DNA from: Rhodopirellula europaea 6C
GTDB taxonomy: Bacteria > Planctomycetota > Planctomycetia > Pirellulales > Pirellulaceae
Assembly (NCBI RefSeq): GCF_000338295.1
Contig: NZ_ANMO01000097.1
Location: forward strand, 62,001 to 126,000
Direction: 5' to 3'
Length of the DNA stretch: 64,000 nucleotides
This document shows, one piece after another, positions 17,420 through 26,467 of the stretch (within the stretch, counting starts at the first letter, position 1; each line of letters starts with the position of its first letter). The notes below the pieces were generated by a model. That model was given only the letters and a program-made list of their open reading frames with translations, did no database searches and was not told the origin of the DNA. A program made the translations under genes and the position numbers.

Positions 17420-20335
17420 ATGATTCCTTGGATCAAAACAATTGGCTTGCTCTGCGTGCTGAGTGGATTTAGCGTGGTCGCTCAAGGTGAGGAGGGCGAA
17501 CATTCCGGTCATGACGAAGCTCACGGCAGTGCTGAAGCGCTGCCCGAGACAATCGATTTCAACGAACACATTCGTCCGATCTTCAACTCGCACTGCGTGG
17601 CGTGCCACGGCGGAGTGAAGCAGGCCGGTGATCTGTCATTCGTCTATCGTGACAAGGTTCTGCCTCCCGATGGTTGGGTGGTTGAACCAGGAGAGCCTGA
17701 TGATTCGATCGTGATGGAACGAATCACGACTGATGACGAATCGGTGGTGATGCCTCCCGCCGAACACGGTCCGCCGCTTCCAGAGCACGAGGTGCAACTG
17801 ATTCGGCGTTGGATCGAACAGGGTGCGAAATGGGGTGAGCACTGGGCGTACGAAAAACCTCAACGGCCGTCAGTTCCTGACGTCGCCGATGTGGATTGGT
17901 GTCGCCAAGCGATAGACCGTTTTATCTTGGCAAAGTTGGAAGAAGAGGGCATCGCACCCGCCGAAGATGAGGTCCCGACGCGTTGGTTGCGTCGAGTGTC
18001 ATTGGACTTGATCGGTTTGCCACCCACGCCATCCGAAGTGGCAGCGTTTGAATCGGCAATCGAAACGCAGCAAGAGCATGCCTACGAAGAAGCCGTCGAC
18101 CGGTTATTGAATCGTCCCGAGTTTGGCGAGCGTTGGGCCAGCGTTTGGTTGGACCAAATCCGCTACGCCGATTCAAAAGGTCTCGGACTCGACGCTCCTC
18201 GAAAGGCATGGAAATACCGTGACTGGGTAATCGATGCGTTCAATCGAGACATGCCATACGACGAATTCACGGTTCGTCAAATCGCGGGCGACTTGCTGCC
18301 AAATCCCACCATCGAAGACTACATCGCGACCGCCGCTCAACGGCTCACGCAATCCAACGAAGAAGGCGGGACCGACGACGAAGAATTCCGAATTGAAGCG
18401 ATTCTCGATCGCGTCAACACGACCTGGCAGGTTTGGCAGGGAGTCACGTTTGGATGCGTGCAGTGTCACAGCCATCCGTATGATCCGTTCGAGCACGACG
18501 AGTACTACAAATTCGCGGCGTTCTTTAACAACACCGCTGACTCGGATCTGGATGAAGATTGGCCGGTGCTGAAGGTGCCGGTTGATTCGGCTCACTATGA
18601 TCAAGCCGCCAAGCTTGATTCGCAGATCCGCCCGTTGCAACGGAACATTTGGTCTCAGGAATACGAACTGCTCTCCGATGAGACTCGTTGGAAGCCGTTG
18701 ACCGATTTGGAGGCCTCGACCAATAAGGCGACCAGGGTCGATGTTGAAACGGTCGGTGATCACGATGAATTTCACACCGTCGGGACGGTTGCTCGTAATA
18801 CCGACATCACGCTTCGGTCGCCGTTGCCAGATTCGATCGACTCGCTAACCGCGATTCGTTTCACCGGTATGCCTTTGGACCCCGAAAAGGCCATCTCCGA
18901 TTCGGAATGGGGATTCGTGCTTTCGCATGTGGACGCCAAGCTGATTCCTGCCGATGGCGGTGAACCGACATCGATCGAATTTGCCGACGTGATCTCTGAC
19001 GAGCCTGATCCGTTTCATGATCCCAACGGCAGTCTCAACGAGAAATCGAACCACGGATTCGCCGCGTACACTCGCATTCACTACCCACGCTCCGCAGCGT
19101 TCTTGCTAAAAGAGCCTTTGGACGTCAGCGAGGGATCGCAGATCGAATTCACGATCAAACACCGCGTCTACATGTTGTCCGCGTTCTCCTTGGTCACTCG
19201 TCGAGGGTATTTGGCAGTGTCGAGCGATCCGGAGTTCCATGGTTTGTTGAACGATGAATCGTTGCAGGTTCAACGAAAAGAGCTCGCCGAACTGAAGTCT
19301 CGACGCAACAAGATCGAAAGCACAACGGTGCCAATTTTGGCCGAACGGGAGTCGCACCTGGCTCGCCCCAGCCACGTATTCATTCGCGGTTTGTTTTTGA
19401 CGAAGGACAAGCAGGTTCAACCGGACACGCCTCAATCGTTTCCGCCTTTGTCAGCCGGCGATCAACCTCCACGTTTGGCTCTCGCACGTTGGTTGGTCAG
19501 CGATGAAAACCCGCTGACCGCCCGAGTTGCCGTGAACCGGGTTTGGGCACAGCTCTTTGGAATCGGTTTGGTTGCAACGGAAGAAGACTTTGGTTCTTCC
19601 GGCGAAGCACCATCGCATCCGCAGTTGCTCGATGATTTGGCGTTGCGTTTCAAAGACACTCACCAATGGAAGTTCAAGCCACTGATTCGCGAATTGGTGC
19701 TCTCGCGGACATATCGACAATCCAGCGTTGTTCGAGATGATCTGATGGACGTCGATCCGGCCAATCGTTTGTTTGCACGCGGTCCTCGACACCGTTTGGA
19801 TGCCGAGACCGTTCGCGATCAAGCTCTCGCGATTTCTGGATTGCTGAGCGACGAGATGCACGGACCGCCGGTTCACCCACCGATTCCCGATGGCGTTTGG
19901 ACTCCGTTCGCGGCCTGGGACAAATGGAATACCGCGAAAGTCGATGATGGTGATCGTTATCGGCGTTCGCTTTACACCTACACCAAACGCAGTATCCCAT
20001 TCCCCATGTTCGCGGCCTTTGATGCTCCTTCGCGAGAATTCTGTACGCCTCGAAGGTTGCGGTCGAACACTCCGGTCCAAGCCTTGATGACGCTCAACGA
20101 CCAAACATTCGCGGAGTGCGCCAGTGCTTTCGCTGCTCACATGAGAACGTTGGCCGACGAGCCGTCGGAACAGATCCGGTTGGGCTTTGTGCGTGCAACT
20201 TGCCGAGAACCTTCCGCCGACGAGCTGGATGAATTGGTGGGATTGCATCAACAACTCGGCGAACTCGAGACCGGCGATCCCTTGTCGATGGTTGCCAATG
20301 TGCTTTTGAACCTCGATGAGGTCTTGATGAAATGA
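17420..20335 (+). CDS. Second DUF1549/DUF1553 cytochrome-like protein
   Basis: A 971-residue paralogue of the 12.5-kb gene. From ATG 17420 the protein has a clean signal peptide ([19 protein letters not shown]); ATG 17366 would add 18 residues. His-rich linker, then CVACHGG (59-65), MPPAEHG, the DUF1549 domain with a second CVQCH (346-350) and DUF1553. The sequence differs widely from the first copy outside the conserved blocks, so this is an old duplication or separate acquisition rather than a recent tandem copy. Its stop overlaps the start of the following DUF1501 gene by 4 bases, which implies translational coupling. Confidence 0.85.
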   Translation: MIPWIKTIGLLCVLSGFSVVAQGEEGEHSGHDEAHGSAEALPETIDFNEHIRPIFNSHCVACHGGVKQAGDLSFVYRDKVLPPDGWVVEPGEPDDSIVMERITTDDESVVMPPAEHGPPLPEHEVQLIRRWIEQGAKWGEHWAYEKPQRPSVPDVADVDWCRQAIDRFILAKLEEEGIAPAEDEVPTRWLRRVSLDLIGLPPTPSEVAAFESAIETQQEHAYEEAVDRLLNRPEFGERWASVWLDQIRYADSKGLGLDAPRKAWKYRDWVIDAFNRDMPYDEFTVRQIAGDLLPNPTIEDYIATAAQRLTQSNEEGGTDDEEFRIEAILDRVNTTWQVWQGVTFGCVQCHSHPYDPFEHDEYYKFAAFFNNTADSDLDEDWPVLKVPVDSAHYDQAAKLDSQIRPLQRNIWSQEYELLSDETRWKPLTDLEASTNKATRVDVETVGDHDEFHTVGTVARNTDITLRSPLPDSIDSLTAIRFTGMPLDPEKAISDSEWGFVLSHVDAKLIPADGGEPTSIEFADVISDEPDPFHDPNGSLNEKSNHGFAAYTRIHYPRSAAFLLKEPLDVSEGSQIEFTIKHRVYMLSAFSLVTRRGYLAVSSDPEFHGLLNDESLQVQRKELAELKSRRNKIESTTVPILAERESHLARPSHVFIRGLFLTKDKQVQPDTPQSFPPLSAGDQPPRLALARWLVSDENPLTARVAVNRVWAQLFGIGLVATEEDFGSSGEAPSHPQLLDDLALRFKDTHQWKFKPLIRELVLSRTYRQSSVVRDDLMDVDPANRLFARGPRHRLDAETVRDQALAISGLLSDEMHGPPVHPPIPDGVWTPFAAWDKWNTAKVDDGDRYRRSLYTYTKRSIPFPMFAAFDAPSREFCTPRRLRSNTPVQALMTLNDQTFAECASAFAAHMRTLADEPSEQIRLGFVRATCREPSADELDELVGLHQQLGELETGDPLSMVANVLLNLDEVLMK

Positions 20336-21858
20336 TTGACTTTCAAACCATGCATTCCATGAAAAACGCTTCGCGAAATTCACTTGCGTCCGAGCTGTAC
20401 GCCAACTCGTTGCAACATTCCACACGCCGACACTTTCTGCGTGACTCCACGTTGGGGCTTGGTGCGATTTGGATGGCGATGCAGCAGAACCAGGCGGCGG
20501 CGCGGAACGTGGTGGCGCCTCAGCATTCGCCAACGAACCCGCTCAGCCCGATCGATCCGCCGCTGCCTGCGAAAGTCAAACGGGTCATCTTCTTGCACAT
20601 GATCGGGGCTCCCAGCCAACTGGAGTTGTTCGATTACAAACCGGAATTGAAACGGCTGGATGGCAAAGATTGCCCGCAATCATTCTTGGAGGGCAAGCGT
20701 TTCGCTTTCATCCAAGGCACGCCTAAAATGCTTGGGCCGCAGTACCCGTTTGAGCAACACGGTGACTCGGGGGCATGGGTATCCGATCGGATGCCGCACT
20801 TGGCGAAACAGGTCGATGACATCTGTTTCATCAAATCGATGCAGACGGATCAGTTCAACCATGGACCCGCTCAACTGATGGTCCACACCGGCCAAACTAG
20901 GATGGGCAACCCATCGATCGGATCTTGGGTCACATGGGGACTGGGCAGCGAGAACGAAGATCTTCCCGGCTACATGGTTTTGTTGTCGGGCGGCCGATTG
21001 CCCCGTGTGGGCAAGGCTTTGTGGAGCTCTGGTTTTCTTCCTTCGGTTTACCAAGGCGTCCAGTGTCGATCCAAAGGCGATCCGGTGTTGAACATTTCCG
21101 ACCCGCAGGGCACGACTCGGGAAGCTCGGCGAGCGATGTTGGATTCGCTCAATCGGCTCAATCAAACCTCCCATGAGACGTTTGGCGATCCCGAAACCAT
21201 CACTCGGATTGCCCAATATGAGATGGCGTTTCGGATGCAGTCGGCCGTGCCTGACGCGATGGATATTTCGAAGGAGCCGCAACATGTTCTGGACAGCTAT
21301 GGTGCCGAGCCTGGTAAGGAATCGTTTGCTAACAATTGTTTGCTCGCCCGACGTTTGGCTCAGCAAGGTGTGCGATTCATCCAGCTCTACGATTGGGGCT
21401 GGGACTCCCACGGAGCCGGCAAAAACGAAGCGTTGAACGAGGGCTTCAAAGACAAGTGCAAACAAGTCGACCAGCCCACCGCCGCGTTGCTTGCCGATTT
21501 GAAAGCCAACGGGATGCTGGAGGACACGCTCGTGATTTGGAGCGGCGAGTTTGGTCGCACGCCGATGCGTGAGAATCGCGGCGGCACCGAAATGACCTTT
21601 GTGGGTCGAGACCACAGCCCGTCGGCGTTCACGTTGTGGATGGCTGGTGGCGGTGTCAAAAAGGGAACGACGTACGGTGAATCAGACGAAGTGGGTTACA
21701 CCGCGGCGGTGAATCCAGTCCACCTGCGTGACTTCCACGCGACGCTGTTGCACTTGCTCGGGTTTGACCATCAGAACCTTGTTTATCCGTTCCAAGGTCT
21801 GGATCAAAAGCTAACCGGCGTCAAACCAGCCCAAGTGATCGATGGCATTCTCGCGTGA
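20332..21858 (+). CDS. Second Tat-exported DUF1501 protein
   Basis: A 508-residue DUF1501 protein, partner of the preceding cytochrome-like protein and overlapping it by 4 bases. The Tat-like signal is [18 protein letters not shown] (30-47). Conserved segments match the 15.9-kb gene: [40 protein letters not shown], and a closing [25 protein letters not shown] 20350 or 20359 are also possible starts. The two DUF1501 proteins are clearly homologous throughout, which supports duplication of the whole gene pair. Confidence 0.85.
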   Translation: MIDFQTMHSMKNASRNSLASELYANSLQHSTRRHFLRDSTLGLGAIWMAMQQNQAAARNVVAPQHSPTNPLSPIDPPLPAKVKRVIFLHMIGAPSQLELFDYKPELKRLDGKDCPQSFLEGKRFAFIQGTPKMLGPQYPFEQHGDSGAWVSDRMPHLAKQVDDICFIKSMQTDQFNHGPAQLMVHTGQTRMGNPSIGSWVTWGLGSENEDLPGYMVLLSGGRLPRVGKALWSSGFLPSVYQGVQCRSKGDPVLNISDPQGTTREARRAMLDSLNRLNQTSHETFGDPETITRIAQYEMAFRMQSAVPDAMDISKEPQHVLDSYGAEPGKESFANNCLLARRLAQQGVRFIQLYDWGWDSHGAGKNEALNEGFKDKCKQVDQPTAALLADLKANGMLEDTLVIWSGEFGRTPMRENRGGTEMTFVGRDHSPSAFTLWMAGGGVKKGTTYGESDEVGYTAAVNPVHLRDFHATLLHLLGFDHQNLVYPFQGLDQKLTGVKPAQVIDGILA

Positions 21859-21928
21859 CGAAGTGAGCCTGATTGATTGGGTAGGTGGCTGTTTTGGCCA
21901 GTCGTTCCGAGTCTGGCTATTTGCGATC

Positions 21929-21945
21929 GCCAGGTGGGACCTGGC
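21929..21945. repeat. Short hairpin between convergent genes
   Basis: GCCAGGT, loop GGG, ACCTGGC: a perfect 7-bp inverted repeat in the gap between the convergent DUF1501 and sulfatase genes. It resembles in design the hairpins near 44.2 kb. No T-run follows on either strand, so termination is only possible, not shown. Confidence 0.4.
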
Positions 21946-22005
21946 CTACGACTATTTGCGATTGGAAATTTGCACTTTGCAATCACCCCGTTCCTAGATG
22001 ATGCC

Positions 22006-23499
22006 TCATCGAGGCCCTGCCAGTTTCTCTTCCATCTTCCGCAGCTTTGCGTCCAGTTTTTTGATCACCGCTTGCGAGCTCGGATCCCGGATCAGATTCA
22101 CCGTTTCATCTGGATCGGACGTTAGGTCATAGAACTCGTCGCAGCCTTCGTTGTGTCGATCGCGGATCAGTTTGTATTTCGGTGTTCGATAACCGCGGAG
22201 CGACGCCACGGCGTAGTTGATCATGTCGTATTCGAAGTACTGGGTTTGGTCCCAGTCCTCACGAGTTTTGCCCCTTAGCAGTGGCGATAGATCCCGGCCG
22301 GGCAAATCTTTTGCCGATGAGCCTTCTCCTGCGATCGCACACAGCGTTGGAAACCAATCCAAATGCGATGCGGTGGCTTCGATCACAGTGGAAGGTTGGA
22401 CGACGCCCGGCCATCGAACGATTGCGGGGACTCTCAGTGAATGGTCATAGAGGTTCGGTCGGTACTTGTTCGAAATGACACGAGTGCCCTGGTGAAGTTC
22501 GCCGGGTGGCTTTTGCTTGGTTGCCCAGATGCCGTTGCCTTTGTGCCAGATCCCGTGATGGCCCATGTTGAAACCGTGATCCGATGTGAAGATCACAACG
22601 GTGTTGAACGTCAGATTTTGGTCATCGAGCGTTTGCAGCAACCGTCCCAGATTGCGATCAACCCCGGACGTGCTCGCCAAGTACTCCTTCATCTTCTTGC
22701 GAACCCAGTTGTTGTCCAAGTTCGGGTATTGGGGGATCGTTGGATCCATTTCTTCGTATGGCTGCCAGTCTTCTGGTGCGACCGGCAACCAACGGCCGTG
22801 AGGTGCTCGAGTGGACAGGCATAAAAAGAAAGGCTGGTCAGCGTTTTGTTCCACGAAATCGATCGCATGATCGGTCAAGATATCCGTGGTCAATCCTTCG
22901 AACTGTTGAACCTTGCCGTTCAGTTCCAGTTCCGGATTGTTCGGCGTCGTTCCGCCTCCCGTCAGGCCCATGAACGAATCAAATCCGTGCTGCGTCGGAT
23001 GCTTTCCCGAATCGCCGCTGGCGGTCCAATCACCGAGGTGCCATTTTCCGACCAAACCGGTTTTGTATCCCTGTTGCTGCAAGACTTCCGCGAAAGTCAC
23101 GGTATTGTCAGGATCCAAGTAGACCGGTGAATCGGGATCGTAGAGTTTGTGCCCGGGTTGTGGGATGAAGTCCTTGATGCCCAGTTCGCTGGCGTAGCGA
23201 CCCGTCATCAATGTCGCGCGGGCGGGGCTGCACACCGGAGTGGTGCAAAAGAAGTTTCGAAAGACGGCACCTTCGGCTGCCAAACGATCCATGTTCGGAG
23301 TCGAGGGAATTGGCACATCGTCGAACTGCCCCGAACGAACCGCTTCCGCAAACGCCCAGGGTGCTTGGTCGTCGGTCAGGACCATCACCACGTTGGGTTT
23401 CGCGGCAGTGGTCGATCTGGGTGATGTGATGCCCACGAAACAGACACACCCCAACAAGACCACAGACAAGGCATCCCGGGGAATCAAGTCAATCATCAT
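22006..23499 (-). CDS. Exported type I sulfatase
   Basis: A 497-residue sulfatase with a hydrophobic export signal (ALSVVLLGCVCFVGITS, about 10-26), metal-site VLTDDQ (40-45) and modification motif C-S-P-A-R at 90-94 followed by ATLMTGR, so Cys90 should become formylglycine. FTSDHGFNMGHHGIWHKG in the middle supplies further metal and active-site residues. The start is uncertain: ATG 23499 fits the signal peptide, and 23535 or 23598 are longer alternatives. It lies divergent from the GH16 gene, so the two may share control and act on the same sulfated glycan. Confidence 0.88.
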   Translation of the reverse strand: MMIDLIPRDALSVVLLGCVCFVGITSPRSTTAAKPNVVMVLTDDQAPWAFAEAVRSGQFDDVPIPSTPNMDRLAAEGAVFRNFFCTTPVCSPARATLMTGRYASELGIKDFIPQPGHKLYDPDSPVYLDPDNTVTFAEVLQQQGYKTGLVGKWHLGDWTASGDSGKHPTQHGFDSFMGLTGGGTTPNNPELELNGKVQQFEGLTTDILTDHAIDFVEQNADQPFFLCLSTRAPHGRWLPVAPEDWQPYEEMDPTIPQYPNLDNNWVRKKMKEYLASTSGVDRNLGRLLQTLDDQNLTFNTVVIFTSDHGFNMGHHGIWHKGNGIWATKQKPPGELHQGTRVISNKYRPNLYDHSLRVPAIVRWPGVVQPSTVIEATASHLDWFPTLCAIAGEGSSAKDLPGRDLSPLLRGKTREDWDQTQYFEYDMINYAVASLRGYRTPKYKLIRDRHNEGCDEFYDLTSDPDETVNLIRDPSSQAVIKKLDAKLRKMEEKLAGPR

Positions 23500-23644
23500 G
23501 AGCAGAGCGACATTCAAACAGTGAGGGTGAGTCATTTGGGAGAGCGGAACATCATATCCACTCATGTCATCCATTGCGCTCGATCGGCAAGAGAGCATCG
23601 TCCGACCGATTGTTGTCGCCTGCGTCTCCAGATTTCATTGGGAG

Positions 23645-23662
23645 ACTCGCTCTACAGCGAGT
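23645..23662. repeat. Short perfect hairpin in divergent control region
   Basis: ACTCGCT, loop CTAC, AGCGAGT: a perfect 7-bp inverted repeat in the roughly 300-bp gap between the divergent sulfatase and GH16 genes. It could be an operator or a member of a dispersed repeat family. The sequence does not decide between these. Confidence 0.35.
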
Positions 23663-23724
23663 TTGTGGTCACGCGACAGCGGCGCTTCCGTATGACAAAC
23701 GACTGACTATTTCAGGACGTTCCC

Positions 23725-23733
23725 TGGTATGAT
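23725..23733 (+). promoter_or_regulatory. Possible extended -10 promoter of GH16 gene
   Basis: TGGTATGAT matches an extended -10 (TG, one base, TATGAT; 5 of 6 to TATAAT), 67 bp before the GH16 ATG. No good -35 lies 17 bp upstream, which is tolerated for extended -10 promoters. Prediction by eye only. Confidence 0.3.
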
Positions 23734-23800
23734 TCGGATCGTTCAAGCTTTCCGGCTTGCTTTCGTTTTTGATCTCTCATGATGCAATTGTCGGTCTAAA

Positions 23801-24724
23801 ATGTTTCGTGTTCTCACTCTGCTACTTACCTTGCTCGGCACGCCATCCCTGGCACGGTCTCAGTCTGGTGACAATGCAAAGCCTTTGACGGCGAAACCGG
23901 GAGAGAAGTGGACGATCAAATGGAATCGGTCGGACGACTTCGACGGCGACTTGGTTGATTGGAAGAAGTGGAACAAGAATCCCGAGAACTTTGGTGCCTG
24001 GACCTGGAACAACGAGAACAATGCAAATGCCGCAAACGGAGTTCTCACCTTAACGGTCCGACGATTGAATCAGGACGACGCCAAGGCAACTCGGCGGGAT
24101 CAAAGCGGGAACCCGACACCGTTCACTTCTGGGATGCTGAAGTCATATGCGACGGGAACGTATGGGTATTACGAGGCGAGAATCAAAGGCTCGCCGGTGT
24201 TTCCCGGCGTTTGTCCTTCGTTTTGGTTGTACAGCAAAATCGACGACACCATCGTTGAAAAGGATGCGGTTCGCTACAGCGAAATTGATATTGTTGAGAT
24301 GTCTCAGCGAGGAGACCGTATCGAGGGGAACGAACGGATCATGGATCACAATCTCCACGCGATCTTGTCCAATGGAATTGGTGGTATCGCGGGCAGAAGT
24401 TGGCAACGCCCCAACGACTTGCGCTTTAGAGCAACCCAAGCGATCGAGTATCACGCTCCGTTCAATCCGGGTGATGACTTCCACACGTATGGGTGCAACG
24501 TGGGACGAGACCAGATCATTTGGTACGTCGATGGAATCGAGGTTGGGCGGCAAAAGAACAAGTATTGGCATCGGGACATGAACGTCGCACTTTCGTTGGG
24601 TTTGCGGGAGCCATACGCCGTGTTTGGGAACAACCGACTGCGTGCCAACGAGTCACACCCCGCGACCGAATTCCCGACCAACATGCAAGTCGACTATGTC
24701 CGGGTTTGGGAACTGGATGAGTGA
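23801..24724 (+). CDS. Exported GH16 family glycanase
   Basis: A 307-residue glycoside hydrolase family 16 enzyme, an endo-glycanase of beta-1,3/1,4 glucans or galactans. The signal peptide is FRVLTLLLTLLGTPSLARS. The catalytic signature is EIDIVE, giving nucleophile Glu161, Asp163 and acid/base Glu166 in the E.D..E form. A conserved GTYGYYEARIKG precedes it and FHTYGCNVGRDQIIWYVDG follows. The C-terminal NMQVDYVRVWEL strand closes the jelly roll. Subfamily (agarase, carrageenase, laminarinase) cannot be fixed by eye. Neighbouring sulfatases suggest a sulfated galactan or similar marine polysaccharide. Confidence 0.88.
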   Translation: MFRVLTLLLTLLGTPSLARSQSGDNAKPLTAKPGEKWTIKWNRSDDFDGDLVDWKKWNKNPENFGAWTWNNENNANAANGVLTLTVRRLNQDDAKATRRDQSGNPTPFTSGMLKSYATGTYGYYEARIKGSPVFPGVCPSFWLYSKIDDTIVEKDAVRYSEIDIVEMSQRGDRIEGNERIMDHNLHAILSNGIGGIAGRSWQRPNDLRFRATQAIEYHAPFNPGDDFHTYGCNVGRDQIIWYVDGIEVGRQKNKYWHRDMNVALSLGLREPYAVFGNNRLRANESHPATEFPTNMQVDYVRVWELDE

Positions 24725-24864
24725 ACGCGATTTGTAGGTTGCGTCCGGGTTTCCAGCGTTGAGGTTGCTCGTGCGTGGCAATCGTTGCCTTTGGATTGCA
24801 ATGCGAACTGCTGAGGCAACTGGTATTATCTGTTACTTCCAACATTCAATTGCAGGCAATGCTC

Positions 24865-25200
24865 ATGAACGATCCAAGTCCGTATCAGTCGTCTGAAATG
24901 ACGCCTCAAAGCCATCTCAGGCCTACCGGCGGTGGGGAGGCAATCGGCGAAGGCCAGATCGCTTTGGCGTGGTTTCTGTTTGTCGTTGTGGCGACCATTG
25001 GCGGGGCAGTTGCTGGTGCGATTGGAGGTATGGTCATCGGAGCCGTTCTCGGCGGCGCTGGGCAATCGATGCAAACGATTCAAGTCGCCAGTGCGTTCGC
25101 AGGATTCTTTGCGGGATTGCCGGTCTCGTGGCTCACATTTCGGTGGCAAGTTCGACGGCTGCTGGCAAAGGCTTCCGCTTTATCCGTTCAACAACTCTAG
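24865..25200 (+). CDS. Small membrane protein with NPYQSP-like start
   Basis: A 111-residue protein of unknown function. It starts MNDPSPYQSSEMTP, a variant of the NPYQSP motif also present in the gene 1 kb downstream. A polar stretch is followed by two glycine-rich membrane segments: IALAWFLFVVVATIGGAVAG and, after GGMVIGAVLGGAG, VASAFAGFFAGLPVSWLTF, then a basic tail. ATG 24865 is chosen because it puts the motif at the N-terminus, with GCAGG about 8 bases upstream. The open frame runs back to 24775. Confidence 0.6.
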   Translation: MNDPSPYQSSEMTPQSHLRPTGGGEAIGEGQIALAWFLFVVVATIGGAVAGAIGGMVIGAVLGGAGQSMQTIQVASAFAGFFAGLPVSWLTFRWQVRRLLAKASALSVQQL

Positions 25201-25337
25201 CAACGGAGGCATCTTATTTTTTCAAAACCGTTGTCATCGACGACCGCAATACTCTTCACGCGGTCACCTGAGCCAGAACGGTTCACTGCTTGTGTCGAAC
25301 TTGGATTGACTTGTTGAACGCGAATTCGGGAGCTGAG

Positions 25338-25787
25338 ATGAGTCTTGACTATGAGAGACGCGGCCAGTTCGCTCTGGTACTCGCAACTGTGAGGCGGACG
25401 CAATCTCTTCCTGGCGGTGAAATCCGCGGTCTGCCCAACGGACGTGTTGTCGGCGGGTTGAAAGGGTTTCATTTGTTTGCATGTCAACTCGCGGAAGCGG
25501 AAAAGGACGACCAGCACGGGCGGACACACAAAGCGTTGGATCAGGTGCATCAACTGAGAAACGAGTTCAACGTGATCGCGAGTCGTTGGCAGTCGTCGGT
25601 AGCCGGATTGTTGCAAGGCATCCGGTCAGGCCAGGACGTGAAGAACCTGGAGCGTCTCAAGCGAATGAAAGCAGCTCAGCTCGAGATTGGACGATTGATC
25701 GACGCCGCTCAAAAGGCATTCAAGGATTTGATTGCGAATCTGAATACGGCCGAGTCCGAAGCCGGGAAGAACACTGGCGATGAATAG
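25338..25787 (+). CDS. Hypothetical helical protein, 149 aa
   Basis: I do not recognise a family. The 149-residue product is soluble and largely helical after residue 45: repeated heptad-like stretches (AEAEKDDQHGRTHKALDQVH, then RLKRMKAAQLEIGRLIDAAQ) suggest coiled-coil pairing. The N-terminal 45 residues contain LPGGEIRGLPNGRVVGGLKG, which looks like a beta turn-rich segment. It sits between two NPYQSP-type membrane protein genes on the same strand and overlaps the next one by 8 bases, so the three may be co-expressed. Confidence 0.5.
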   Translation: MSLDYERRGQFALVLATVRRTQSLPGGEIRGLPNGRVVGGLKGFHLFACQLAEAEKDDQHGRTHKALDQVHQLRNEFNVIASRWQSSVAGLLQGIRSGQDVKNLERLKRMKAAQLEIGRLIDAAQKAFKDLIANLNTAESEAGKNTGDE

Positions 25788-26280
25788 TAGAGTGTCGCCA
25801 AGCGTGACGAACCAACGGATGAAAGCGATTGAATGCGCGGCAAGTGACAGCGTTTTGAATCCGTATCAAAGCCCGCCTGAGTGCGCGGAGGTCGTTGAAA
25901 GCGATCCAGAGCAGAGCATGTTTGGGCGTGAGCGTAGCTCTGCGGTGCCGCTCCTGATCTTGTCGACGGTTGCTCTGTTCATCAGTCTTGCCGGGACGCC
26001 AACGGCGGCTTTCCTTCGTTCCCATCCCGTGAGATTGAATGGGTATCTCGCTTACGTTTTGGCGATCATGGTGCATTTGATTCAGTGGTTCGGTGCACGC
26101 TGCATGTTCGCGGGGCGGAAAAGGGAGTTGTCCTATTTCGCCGCCATTCTGTGCTCCATTCCGATGCTGTCGCCGCTTGTTGTTCTTGGGGTCCCCTTCG
26201 GCTTGATGGCAATCGTGGCATTGATCCTTGGCGATGTTGGTGTCAAAGGAAAACGAATTCCCGCCACTTTGGATTCATAG
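25780..26280 (+). CDS. NPYQSP-motif membrane protein
   Basis: A 166-residue membrane protein of unknown function. NPYQSPPE stands at 27-34, followed by an acidic linker and four likely membrane segments (PLLILSTVALFISLAGTPT, GYLAYVLAIMVHLIQWFG, YFAAILCSIPMLSPLVVLGV, GLMAIVALILGDVG). The N-terminal motif is shared with the gene at 24865. Translation may start at ATG 25780, overlapping the previous gene, or at ATG 25819, which places the motif nearer the N-terminus. Confidence 0.55.
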   Translation: MNSRVSPSVTNQRMKAIECAASDSVLNPYQSPPECAEVVESDPEQSMFGRERSSAVPLLILSTVALFISLAGTPTAAFLRSHPVRLNGYLAYVLAIMVHLIQWFGARCMFAGRKRELSYFAAILCSIPMLSPLVVLGVPFGLMAIVALILGDVGVKGKRIPATLDS

Positions 26281-26379
26281 AATCAAGTTGTTTATTTTGA
26301 GGTCGGTCTGTGTTCCAGCGATCCAGGGAACTCGCGTCGTTTGATTGCGGACAGCCTGGTGAGCGATTTTGACGTTTGC

Positions 26380-26404
26380 CACGGTTGTTCATGGAAACCG
26401 TGGC
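26380..26404. terminator. Hairpin between convergent genes
   Basis: CCACGGTT, a 9-nt loop, AACCGTGG: perfect 8-bp stem between the convergent ends of the NPYQSP gene and the sulfatase. It is placed to serve both strands. No T-run is present, so it may instead belong to an interspersed repeat family. Confidence 0.4.
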
Positions 26405-26467
26405 TAACGCCATACGGCTGATATGTCGAGCGCTAATAAGCGGTAATGTTGGTGATGGACATTCGGT

